Part shown: positions 24,981 to 31,965 of the stretch, in pieces
Layout of the letters: every line of letters starts with the position of its first letter
Position numbering within the stretch: the stretch's first letter is position 1
NCBI GenBank assembly: GCA_900772435.1
Contig: CAAHEM010000050.1
Span: 1-31,965 of the forward strand
DNA from: Bacilli bacterium
Lineage (GTDB): Bacteria > Bacillota_I > Bacilli_A > RF39 > UBA660
Length of the DNA stretch: 31,965 nucleotides
Direction of reading: 5' to 3'
Program-made: the position numbers and the translations under genes
The notes under the pieces: generated by a model
The model's database searches: none
Told to the model about the DNA's origin: nothing
Seen by the model: only the letters and a program-made list of their open reading frames with translations

Positions 24981-27059
24981 ATGAAAAGGTTTAAAAAGAT
25001 TTATTTAGAAAAAATTAAGAATTTTGATATTAAAAAAATTGGAAAGAATATATTAAAGAGTATTAAAAAATATGCTTCTACGAACATATTATTTTTGTCT
25101 TATGTGATTATATCATTGTTGATAGGATTTTTATTAAGACTTGGTACTATAGGTACTCCGTTGTATTTTAAAGCGTTATTATCTGATTTTATGATGGTGT
25201 TATTGATTGGTGCTTTTGGTTATTTGTTTAAACCAAAATATCAATTTACATATTTCTTTGTTTGGATTATATTTTATACATTTTTAGCTATTGGAAATAC
25301 AATTTATTATCAATTTTATCAATCATTTTTATCTGTTAATTTAATATCAACTGCATCTATGTTGGGTGCTGTTGATGATTCTTTATATGATAAGTTACAT
25401 ATTACTCAATTTTTATATATTATATTTCCTATAATATTTGTATTTATTCATAGAAAATTAAATAAGAGAAATTATTATTTTGAAGTTGAGAAGACTGAAA
25501 AAGGTAAGAAAATGTTTATATATAGTTTAGCAACTTCTGGTATTATTATTTGTTCATTATTATTTACTCTTAATGGTACTGATACTAGTAGACTTGTTAA
25601 ACAATGGAATAGAGAATGGTTAGTACGTAAGTTTGGTCTTTATACTTATACTGCAAATGATTTAATTCAAAGTATTCAACCACATTTAAATACATTATTT
25701 GGTTATGATGAGGCTGCCCGTAAGTTTAGAAATTTTTATGCTTGTAAGTGGGAAGAAGAAACTAAAACTAATAAATATACTAATATGTTTAAAGGAAAAA
25801 ATGTTATATTTATTCATGCTGAAAGTATGCAAAACTTCTTAGTTGGTTTAAAGATTAACGGAAAAGAAGTTACACCAAACTTAAATAAACTTGCTCGTGA
25901 AGGAATGTATTTTGATAGATTTTATCCTCAAATAAGTATTGGAACAAGTTCCGATACCGAGTTTACTTTAAATACTGGTTTAATGCCTTCATCAAGTGGT
26001 ACAGTATTTGTAAACTATTATAATAGAACTTATTATTCACTTCCTAAATATTTTAATGAGATGGGATATTATACATTTAGTGCTCATGCTAATAATGCTG
26101 ACTATTGGAATCGTAAAACTATGCATAAGACTTTAGGATATCAAGATTTCTATGCTAAAGATTCATATGTTGTACCAAGTGATACTAATGACCCTAATTG
26201 GGTGGGTTTAGGCCTTTCTGATAAATCATTCTTTAATCAATTAATTCCAATATTAAAAAATATTAAAGAAACTAAGAGTCCATTCTATGGAACTGTAATT
26301 ACACTTTCAAATCATTCACCATTTAATGATTTGAAAAAATATGATCCTTTTGAAGTAACTATGGATTATACATATACTGATGAGAATGGTAAAAAACAGA
26401 CTGGAAAAGCAAATTATTTAGAAAATACATCTATGGGTAATTATATTAGAAGTGCTCATTATGCTGATGCTGCTTTAGGTGAGTTTATTCAATTATTAAA
26501 AGATAATAATTTAACTAAAAATACAATTATAATGCTATATGGAGATCATGAAGCAAGACTTGCTAAAAAACAATTTAACTTATTATATAATTATGATCCT
26601 GTAACAAATGATATTAAAGATGAAAATGATCCAACATTTGTGTCAATGGAAAATTATAATTATGACTTACTTAAAAATACTCCTTTAATTATGTGGAGTG
26701 CTGAAAAGAAATATAAAAAGAAAGTAAGTTATGCAATGGGTATGTATGATGTATTACCAACATTAGCAAATATGTTTGGATTCAAAGATAAATATGGTCT
26801 TGGACATGATATATTTAGTAACAATGAAAAAATAGTAGTATTCCCTAATGGAAATGTACTTACAGATAAAGTATATTATAGTAACTTAAATGATGAATAT
26901 GTTACGTTAAGTGATTCACCAATAGATTCGGATTATATTAGTAGAATAAAAGAATATGCTAGTCAAATATTAGATGTTTCAAATGGTATTGTTCTTCATG
27001 ATTTAATTAAGAATGAAGAAAGTAAGATTGGAGCTTGTGAAAATGAGAAGAAAAAGTGA
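24981..27059 (+). CDS. LTA synthase-like phosphoglycerol transferase (sulfatase fold)
   Basis: 692 aa. Five predicted membrane helices in the first 200 residues, then an extracellular alkaline phosphatase/sulfatase-type domain. Visible motifs: FIHAESMQNF (E281), GTSSDTEF (321-328), SNHSPF (H445) and MLYGDHEAR (D522, H523). These match LtaS-type enzymes, which move glycerol-phosphate from phosphatidylglycerol to lipoteichoic acid. The position I align with the catalytic Thr of LtaS is Ser here (S323). Related enzymes may make other polyphosphate polymers, so the polymer is not certain. The stop is TGA followed directly by an in-frame TAG, the only TGA stop in the window. Overlaps the next gene. 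Confidence 0.9.
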   Translation: MKRFKKIYLEKIKNFDIKKIGKNILKSIKKYASTNILFLSYVIISLLIGFLLRLGTIGTPLYFKALLSDFMMVLLIGAFGYLFKPKYQFTYFFVWIIFYTFLAIGNTIYYQFYQSFLSVNLISTASMLGAVDDSLYDKLHITQFLYIIFPIIFVFIHRKLNKRNYYFEVEKTEKGKKMFIYSLATSGIIICSLLFTLNGTDTSRLVKQWNREWLVRKFGLYTYTANDLIQSIQPHLNTLFGYDEAARKFRNFYACKWEEETKTNKYTNMFKGKNVIFIHAESMQNFLVGLKINGKEVTPNLNKLAREGMYFDRFYPQISIGTSSDTEFTLNTGLMPSSSGTVFVNYYNRTYYSLPKYFNEMGYYTFSAHANNADYWNRKTMHKTLGYQDFYAKDSYVVPSDTNDPNWVGLGLSDKSFFNQLIPILKNIKETKSPFYGTVITLSNHSPFNDLKKYDPFEVTMDYTYTDENGKKQTGKANYLENTSMGNYIRSAHYADAALGEFIQLLKDNNLTKNTIIMLYGDHEARLAKKQFNLLYNYDPVTNDIKDENDPTFVSMENYNYDLLKNTPLIMWSAEKKYKKKVSYAMGMYDVLPTLANMFGFKDKYGLGHDIFSNNEKIVVFPNGNVLTDKVYYSNLNDEYVTLSDSPIDSDYISRIKEYASQILDVSNGIVLHDLIKNEESKIGACENEKKK

Positions 27060-27657
27060 TAGAAAGATAATATTATTATTTATATTAGTTGGAATCTTAT
27101 TATTTGGTTTTCTAATTTATAGAGTTAATAAAGATTTCTTTAGTAAGAATGCCAATAAAAAACAAATAGATTCTATTGAGTATTATGGTTATACATTAAC
27201 TAAGAGTGATACTGATGTATATAAAAGTACTTTCAAAGAACTAAGCAAAGTTTTAAATAACAAACCTATTGACAATACTGAATATGCTAAACTTATATCT
27301 AAATTATTTATAATTGATTTATATACTTTAGATAATAAGTTATCTAGTACTGATATAGGTGGACTTGAATTCTTACATAAAGATTTAAGAGATAACTTTA
27401 AAGATAATATGGGTGCTACTTTATATAAATATGTTGAAAGCAATTTAGATGGTAAGAGAAAACAAGAGCTTCCAATTGTTAAAGAAGTAACTATTAGTGA
27501 TGTTTTTGAAACTAAATACACCTATAATAAAAAAGAATATAATGCATATTTAGTAACTGCTAATTGGACATATGAAAAAGATTTAGGATATCAAACAAGT
27601 GCTAAGTTAACAGTTATTAATGATAATGATATTCTATATATTGTTAAAGGTAATTAA
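27043..27657 (+). CDS. Membrane-anchored protein following the LtaS-like gene
   Basis: 204 aa from the ATG at 27043, which has GGAG (27030-27033) 9 nt upstream; a further in-frame ATG at 27013 lacks this site. One N-terminal membrane helix (about 8-27, KIILLFILVGILLFGFLIY), then an extracellular domain (about 45-204) ending in a beta-rich segment (KYTYNKKEYNAYLVTANWTYEKDL..., LTVINDNDILYIVKG). Not recognised. It overlaps the upstream gene by 17 nt, implying translational coupling with the LTA-synthase-like enzyme and a likely accessory role. Confidence 0.75.
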   Translation: MRRKSDRKIILLFILVGILLFGFLIYRVNKDFFSKNANKKQIDSIEYYGYTLTKSDTDVYKSTFKELSKVLNNKPIDNTEYAKLISKLFIIDLYTLDNKLSSTDIGGLEFLHKDLRDNFKDNMGATLYKYVESNLDGKRKQELPIVKEVTISDVFETKYTYNKKEYNAYLVTANWTYEKDLGYQTSAKLTVINDNDILYIVKGN

Positions 27658-27680
27658 GACTAGAAATAGTCTTTTTTATA
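27656..27680 (+). terminator. Rho-independent terminator of the LtaS-like operon
   Basis: AAGACTA (27656-27662), loop GAAA, TAGTCTT (27667-27673), then a T run. Confidence 0.88.
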
Positions 27681-27708
27681 TTGAATAATATATAAAATTT
27701 GATATAAT
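27681..27708 (+). promoter_or_regulatory. Promoter of the MBOAT operon
   Basis: TTGAAT (27681-27686), 16-nt spacer, TATAAT (27703-27708), TG at 27700-27701. Confidence 0.6.
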
Positions 27709-27733
27709 TTATATATGATAAGAGGAGGGAAAA

Positions 27734-28330
27734 ATGAACGATAAAAACAAACCAATAATTATTGGTACTATTTTATTAATTGCTTGTGTTATTATTCTTG
27801 TAGTTGTTATGTCTATAAAAGGAAATAGTAATACTGATACCAATTCTTTTAAGTCTTCAAGTGATGTTAAAAAAATGGTTAAAAGTATTTATAATGAGTT
27901 AGGTGATAAATTACCAGAACTTGCGTTTCAAAATGTTGATACTTCTTTAGACTCATTAAAAAGTTATACTGGTTTAAGTGATAACTCTAATATTGATTTT
28001 ATGGTTGTATCTGAACCTGAAATGAATGCTCAAGCTTATAGTTTAGTTGCTTTAAAAGTAAAAGATGCATCTAAAATAGAAAGTATGAAACAAGAGATGT
28101 ATGATAATATTGATATGGCTAAATGGATTTGCGTAAGTGCTGAAAAACTATATATAACAAATAGTGGAGATCTTATATTTATGGTAATGTCTGTTGATGA
28201 ATGGGCTACACCTGTTTATAATAGTTTTAAAAAATATGTTAATAATAATATAGGAAAAGAATTAACTAAGGATGAAGGAGAAAATATCGTACTTCCAGAT
28301 GAGTTACTTCAAACCCCAGAAGATAATTAA
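27734..28330 (+). CDS. DUF4358-like membrane-anchored protein
   Basis: 198 aa. One N-terminal membrane helix (about 8-27), a short Asn/Ser/Thr-rich linker, then a compact alpha/beta domain with NIDFMVVSEPEMNAQAYSL, VALKVKDASKIESMKQEM and WICVSAEKLYITNSGDLIF. The style matches DUF4358 proteins, which often sit next to MBOAT and DHHW genes in Firmicutes; the assignment is from memory of the family and not searched. Strong RBS AGGAGGG. A terminator separates it from the MBOAT gene, only 12 nt before the next start. Confidence 0.75.
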   Translation: MNDKNKPIIIGTILLIACVIILVVVMSIKGNSNTDTNSFKSSSDVKKMVKSIYNELGDKLPELAFQNVDTSLDSLKSYTGLSDNSNIDFMVVSEPEMNAQAYSLVALKVKDASKIESMKQEMYDNIDMAKWICVSAEKLYITNSGDLIFMVMSVDEWATPVYNSFKKYVNNNIGKELTKDEGENIVLPDELLQTPEDN

Positions 28331-28335
28331 TATAT

Positions 28336-28356
28336 GCTCCTTTATGGAGCTTTTTT
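28336..28356 (+). terminator. Terminator or attenuator between the DUF4358-like and MBOAT genes
   Basis: GCTCC (28336-28340), loop TTTAT, GGAGC (28346-28350), six T residues. The AAAGGAG ribosome site of the MBOAT gene begins immediately after the U run, leaving no room for a promoter. Confidence 0.85.
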
Positions 28357-28368
28357 AAAGGAGAATTT

Positions 28369-29760
28369 ATGGTATTTGCTAGTATTACATTTTTATATTA
28401 TTTTTTACCTATGTTTTTAATATTATATTTTATTGTTCCTAGAAGATACAAAAATATAGTTTTATTAATATTTTCAATTATATTTTATTTTTATGGTGAA
28501 CCTAAATATATATTACTTATGTTAATAGAAGTATTGTTTTCTTATTTTATGACTTTAAGTTTAGAAAAGAATAAAAGTAAGAGTTTACTTGGTATTATTG
28601 TTTCATTTCATATATTTTTACTATGTGTATTTAAATATTTTAATTTTATAATTACTAATATAAATTCTATATTTGATGGAAATATTTCTTTATTAAATAT
28701 TGTACTTCCGATTGGTATAAGTTTTTATACATTTCAGATTATTAGTTATGAAGTTGATGTTTATAGAGGTAAAGTAAAAGCATCTAAGAGTTTAATAGAT
28801 TATATGACTTATGTATTCTTATTTCCTCAATTAATAGCTGGACCAATAGTAAGATATGAAACTGTTAGTAAAGAATTAAAATCAAGAAAGGTAACGCTGG
28901 AAGATTTTAGTTATGGTGTTAATAGATTTATAATTGGTTTATTTAAAAAGGTAGTTATTGCTAATAATATAGGAGAGTTATGTAATATATTAAATGGTAG
29001 TAGTGAAGTATCAGTTTTATTATATTGGGTTCTTGGCATTAGTTATATGCTACAGATATATTTTGATTTTTCTGGGTATAGTGATATAGCTATAGGAATT
29101 GGAAGAATGATTGGATTTAAGTTTCCAGAGAACTTCAATTATCCTTATACTGCGAATAGTGTAACTGATTTTTGGAGACGTTGGCATATGACACTAAGTA
29201 GTTGGTTTAGAGATTATGTATATATACCGCTTGGAGGTAATAGAGTAAGTACACTTAAACATATTAGAAATATATTGGTTGTATGGATGCTTACTGGTTT
29301 ATGGCATGGAGCTAGTTGGAATTTTATAATATGGGGTATATACTTTGGTGTAATACTTATAATTGAAAAATATTTTCTTAATAAAATACTTGAAAAGTTA
29401 CCAAGAGTAATTAGAAATATTTATGCAATGTTTATTGTTATGATAAGTTTTATTATATTTTCAAGTGATGATATAAGTAGTGCATTAGTTGCTATTAAAG
29501 GTTTATTTAGCTTTAGTAGTTTAAAATTATCTAATGATTTTATAATTTACTATATAAGAAGTTATGGTGTTATATTAATTGGTGGTTTAATGCTTTGTAC
29601 TCCATTAATTAAGAATGCTATTAATAAGTTAAGAGAAAATAAAATATTAAATTATATTATTAATATTTTTAAGGTTATTGTTCTTGTTTTAATATTTGTT
29701 ATTATTACTTCTATGCTTATTGATAGTAGTTATAATCCATTTTTATATTTTAGGTTTTAA
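28369..29760 (+). CDS. MBOAT family O-acyltransferase (AlgI/DltB/PatA-like)
   Basis: 463 aa integral membrane protein with about ten helices. Diagnostic motifs: FPQLIAGPIVRYE (about 155-168), FWRRWHMTLSSWFRDYVYIP (about 265-284) and TGLWHGASWNFIIWG with the putative catalytic H313. MBOAT proteins of this kind take an acyl group, usually acetyl, across the membrane for transfer to a polysaccharide, teichoic acid or peptidoglycan. The SGNH/DHHW-type gene 9 nt downstream is the usual partner that finishes the transfer outside. Start at the ATG with AAAGGAG at 28357-28363. Confidence 0.95.
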   Translation: MVFASITFLYYFLPMFLILYFIVPRRYKNIVLLIFSIIFYFYGEPKYILLMLIEVLFSYFMTLSLEKNKSKSLLGIIVSFHIFLLCVFKYFNFIITNINSIFDGNISLLNIVLPIGISFYTFQIISYEVDVYRGKVKASKSLIDYMTYVFLFPQLIAGPIVRYETVSKELKSRKVTLEDFSYGVNRFIIGLFKKVVIANNIGELCNILNGSSEVSVLLYWVLGISYMLQIYFDFSGYSDIAIGIGRMIGFKFPENFNYPYTANSVTDFWRRWHMTLSSWFRDYVYIPLGGNRVSTLKHIRNILVVWMLTGLWHGASWNFIIWGIYFGVILIIEKYFLNKILEKLPRVIRNIYAMFIVMISFIIFSSDDISSALVAIKGLFSFSSLKLSNDFIIYYIRSYGVILIGGLMLCTPLIKNAINKLRENKILNYIINIFKVIVLVLIFVIITSMLIDSSYNPFLYFRF

Positions 29761-29769
29761 GGAGGGTAT

Positions 29770-30846
29770 ATGAGTAACAAATATAGAGATATAGTTATTA
29801 GTTTATTATTCGTATTAATACTTTTATTATTCTTTGTTTTAAACGTTTTTAAGAGTGATACTCTAGTATCAGTAAGTGAGAGACGTAAGCTTACATTAAT
29901 GCCTAAATTTAGTTTAAAAAGTGTGTTTAATGGGATATATTTTAATGAAGTAGATAAATATACTACTGATCAATTTATATTTAGAGATACTTTTAGAACA
30001 TTAAAAGCTAAGATGGATTTAAGTATTAAAAATAATTATCATAATTTATATATAAAAGATAATAATTTTATAGAAATGGAATATCCATTAAATATTAATT
30101 CAGTAGATAATTTAATAAATAAAATTAATTATATAAAAGATCATTATTTAAAAGAAAGTAATGTTTATTATTCAATAATACCTGATAAAAATTATTTTGT
30201 TAATAAAGGTAATTTAAGAATAGATTATGAATATTTAGAAAATTATATGTATGATAAATTAAATTTTAGATATATTGATATTTTTAATACTTTAAAGTTA
30301 GATGATTATTATAAGACTGATAGCCATTTTATGATTAATAAGATTGATAAAGTTGCTTCTAGATTATTAAGCGGTATGAATAATTATAGTAGTATTGATT
30401 ATAGTGTGGAAAAAGTTGGTAGTTTTGATGGTGTTTATAAGTCAAGAATACCTATAAGTAGTGAAAGTGATGACTTATATATTATTAAGAATGATTTTAT
30501 AAATGATAGTTTAGTTTATGATTATAGTAAAAAAAGTTATATAGATTTTTATGATAAGAGTAAACTTAAAGGAAACGATAAGTATGAAATGTATTTAGGA
30601 GGAAGTAATCCTTTAATTAGTATTTATAATAATGATACTAATAGTGATAGAGAATTAGTAATATTTAGAGATAGTTTTGGTAGCTCTTTAGCGCCTTTAC
30701 TAGTTTCATCATATAAAACTATTACTTTAGTGGATACTAGGTATATGAGTCCTAAAATACTTGGAAATTATATTGATTTTTATAATAAAGATGTTCTATT
30801 TATTTATAATACTTCTATTATAAATAATAGTTATAGTTTAAAATAA
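29770..30846 (+). CDS. DHHW/AlgJ-like SGNH-fold acetylation protein
   Basis: 358 aa. N-terminal signal anchor (about 9-27, ISLLFVLILLLFFVLNVF), then RRKLTLMPKFSL and FNEVDKYTTDQFIFRDTF, which match the family's start. Catalytic candidates: YYKTDSHF (D184, H186) and IFRDSFGSSLAPLL (S302), then LVDTRYM. These fit the AlgJ/AlgX-like and DHHW families that work with MBOAT acyltransferases to O-acetylate extracellular polymers. Follows the MBOAT gene by 9 nt with AAGGAGG. No hairpin follows within 40 nt; the nearest terminator is at 30931-30959. Confidence 0.88.
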   Translation: MSNKYRDIVISLLFVLILLLFFVLNVFKSDTLVSVSERRKLTLMPKFSLKSVFNGIYFNEVDKYTTDQFIFRDTFRTLKAKMDLSIKNNYHNLYIKDNNFIEMEYPLNINSVDNLINKINYIKDHYLKESNVYYSIIPDKNYFVNKGNLRIDYEYLENYMYDKLNFRYIDIFNTLKLDDYYKTDSHFMINKIDKVASRLLSGMNNYSSIDYSVEKVGSFDGVYKSRIPISSESDDLYIIKNDFINDSLVYDYSKKSYIDFYDKSKLKGNDKYEMYLGGSNPLISIYNNDTNSDRELVIFRDSFGSSLAPLLVSSYKTITLVDTRYMSPKILGNYIDFYNKDVLFIYNTSIINNSYSLK

Positions 30847-30852
30847 AAATAA

Positions 30853-30881
30853 TTTACGTCGTGAGTAAACTATGTTATATT
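30853..30881 (+). promoter_or_regulatory. Promoter of a candidate small RNA
   Basis: TTTACG (30853-30858), 17-nt spacer, TATATT (30876-30881), extended -10 TG at 30873-30874. The start of transcription would be near 30888. Confidence 0.55.
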
Positions 30882-30887
30882 ATTGTT

Positions 30888-30959
30888 AATGAAGTACTTG
30901 ATTCCTGAGTCAGGTACTACGAGTTTTGTTACCTAACTACTAGTGAGTTAGGTTTTATT
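30888..30959 (+). ncRNA. Candidate small RNA with two hairpins
   Basis: From the predicted start point, the transcript would carry hairpin 1 (30893-30904 / 30907-30918; 12 pairs including two G-U, less the tip), a short U-rich linker, and hairpin 2, a terminator. No ORF of note lies inside. I do not recognise an RNA family. It could also simply be the 3' end of the MBOAT operon transcript. Confidence 0.4.
30931..30959 (+). terminator. Rho-independent terminator
   Basis: ACCTAACT (30931-30938), 7-nt loop, AGTTAGGT (30946-30953), then TTTATT. Ends the candidate RNA and probably also the MBOAT-DHHW transcript. Confidence 0.8.
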
Positions 30960-31037
30960 ATGTTCTAACATTTAAAATATTATAAAAGAAGTGTTTTGAT
31001 AGTTTATGCCTAACTATAATAATAGGAGGGTCTATAA

Positions 31038-31226
31038 ATGAATAAATAAATGTTTTAAAACAAAATTTCTTATTTGAAAATAAATGATGAAGACTATATT
31101 TCAATGGTCGCCAGTGGTTACCGAATTATTATAAAGTTATTATATAAGCGTCATTTTATGTAAAAAGTGGTTATGATAGAAATAATTTCAAGAGAGTATT
31201 GTTTGTTTAAATGGAAATCTTATTAA
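31038..31226 (+). pseudogene. Possible decayed small gene
   Basis: A strong site AGGAGGG (31024-31030) leads to ATG AAT AAA TAA. In the same frame, after TAA at 31047 and 31056, a coding-like stretch of 34 codons follows (including YLKINDEDYISMVASGYRI), then another TAA at 31161 and 20 further codons to TAA at 31224. One frame with a good start but three internal stops suggests a small gene broken by nonsense changes, or a 3-codon leader peptide plus chance ORFs. A GC-richer imperfect palindrome, GGTcgCCAgTGGttACC, lies at 31106-31122. No family recognised. The rest of 30960-31271 shows nothing else apart from a TATAAT at 31015-31020 without a good -35. Confidence 0.25.
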
Positions 31227-31240
31227 TAATTTGATATACT
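31212..31240 (+). promoter_or_regulatory. Possible promoter of the methyltransferase gene
   Basis: TGGAAA (31212-31217), 17-nt spacer, TATACT (31235-31240) with extended -10 TG at 31232-31233. Followed by AAGGAG (31254-31259) and GAGAGG before the ATG. Confidence 0.5.
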
Positions 31241-31271
31241 TGTTTTAGTACTTAAGGAGAGAGGCTGTATT

Positions 31272-31965
31272 ATGATTAAAGGAAAACCATTTGTCAAATG
31301 GGCTGGAGGCAAAAGACAAATTATTGATAAATTAAAAAAACATTTACCTGAGAAGTTTGATACATATTATGAACCATTTGTTGGTGGAGGAGCTCTACTA
31401 TTTGAACTATCACCTAAGAAGGCTGTTATTAATGATTCAAATGCTGAATTAATAAACGTATATAGATGTTTATGTGATGAAGATAAATTTAAAAAGATGT
31501 GCAGTGTTTTAAATCATTATGAAAAAGAACATTCTGAAGAATTTTATTATGAAATTAGAAATAAAGATAGAAGTATAAGTTCATATAATAGACTTTCTGA
31601 TTATACTAAGGCAGCTAGAACTATTTATCTAAATAAAGCGTGTTTTAATGGTCTTTATAGAGTTAATAGTAAGAATCAATTTAATGTACCATTTGGTAAG
31701 AAGACTAAAGTAAATACTTATGAAGGAAGTAATTTAATAACTGTTAGTAATTATCTTACTATTAATGATGTCACTATATTATGTGTTGATTTTGAAGAAG
31801 CAGTTAAGGATGCTAAAAAAGGGGACTTTGTGTATTTTGATCCACCATATGATTCTGATACTAGTACATTTAATAGTTATACAGAAGATGGTTTTGGTAA
31901 AGAAGAACAAGTAAGACTTGCTAAAGTGTATAAAGAACTTGCTAATAGAGGTGTTTATGTAATGC
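31272..31965 (+). CDS. Dam/DpnM-family DNA adenine methyltransferase (3' end outside window)
   Basis: 231 codons are visible and the frame is open to the window edge; related enzymes are about 270-290 aa, so 40-60 residues are probably missing. D12-class order: motif X FVKWAGGKRQ (7-16), motif I (SAM binding) YEPFVGGGALLF (33-44), ARTIYLNKACFNGLYRVN in the middle, and motif IV DPPY (190-193). Such enzymes methylate N6 of adenine, often in GATC, alone (Dam) or in a DpnII-type restriction-modification locus; the target cannot be told here. It follows the gene-poor stretch, which suggests an acquired module. Confidence 0.92.
   Translation, partial: MIKGKPFVKWAGGKRQIIDKLKKHLPEKFDTYYEPFVGGGALLFELSPKKAVINDSNAELINVYRCLCDEDKFKKMCSVLNHYEKEHSEEFYYEIRNKDRSISSYNRLSDYTKAARTIYLNKACFNGLYRVNSKNQFNVPFGKKTKVNTYEGSNLITVSNYLTINDVTILCVDFEEAVKDAKKGDFVYFDPPYDSDTSTFNSYTEDGFGKEEQVRLAKVYKELANRGVYVM

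Noticed and set aside
30888..30959. T-box or metabolite riboswitch
   Set aside because: No downstream gene sits right behind it, and none of the conserved cores that I know is present; the terminator simply ends the transcript.
1..31965. Genetic code 4 (TGA read as Trp)
   Set aside because: Trp is encoded by TGG in all long conserved genes, and no in-frame TGA interrupts a conserved domain. The single TGA fits a stop, though it is backed by TAG.
1..31965. tRNA, rRNA, insertion sequence or phage att sites
   Set aside because: I saw no cloverleaf-like sequence, no rRNA-like GC-rich block, no transposase and no flanking direct repeats.

Overview
The window is strongly AT-rich, with AGGAGG-type ribosome binding sites, TTGAAA/TATAAT-type promoters (mostly with an extended TGN -10) and short stem-U-tract terminators. 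Together with PcrA, a class B sortase, a lipoteichoic-acid-synthase-like enzyme and lipoproteins, this suggests a low-GC Gram-positive bacterium, probably an uncultured Bacilli/Mycoplasmatota-like gut lineage. The lineage is my inference. Stops are almost all TAA or TAG. The only TGA stop (27057-27059) is followed directly by an in-frame TAG. Trp is TGG throughout.

Region 1 (1-7640): the 3' part of pcrA; lemA; a pilin-headed surface protein with ten DUF285/BspA-like repeats; a large unrecognised protein (862 aa) with a small partner; and, on the minus strand, an HD-domain phosphohydrolase.

Region 2 (7721-24926) is the interesting part: a cell-surface export and pilus cluster. It starts with a membrane protein with a possible thioredoxin-like fold, a class B sortase with an unusual 270-aa N-terminal region, and an exported C-terminally anchored protein. 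Next comes an operon of an anchored exported protein, a giant Cys-rich secreted protein (1386 aa, about 66 Cys, with a degenerate thioester-domain-like motif), a pilin-like protein with two InlB/Listeria-Bacteroides repeats, and a lipoprotein. A Tad (tight adherence) core follows: two tandem CpaB/RcpC-like SAF proteins, a CpaF/TadA ATPase, TadB and TadC, a short pilin-like protein with its own promoter, a second pseudopilin-like protein, a TadZ/CpaE-like pseudo-ATPase, and a VirB2/TrbC-like two-helix protein with its own TTGACA promoter and terminator. My reading is a Gram-positive Tad-type pilus with lineage-specific adhesin subunits. No prepilin peptidase or canonical Flp pilin is visible here.

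Region 3 (24934-30846): envelope polymer genes. An LtaS-like sulfatase-fold phosphoglycerol transferase and an anchored partner are followed by a DUF4358-like protein, an MBOAT O-acyltransferase and a DHHW/AlgJ-like SGNH protein, a set that fits O-acylation of a surface polymer.

Region 4 (30847-31965): a 425-nt stretch without an intact gene. It holds a promoter plus a two-hairpin transcript with a terminator (candidate small RNA) and a possible decayed ORF. It is followed by the start of a Dam/DpnM-type adenine methyltransferase that runs off the window and probably opens a restriction-modification locus.
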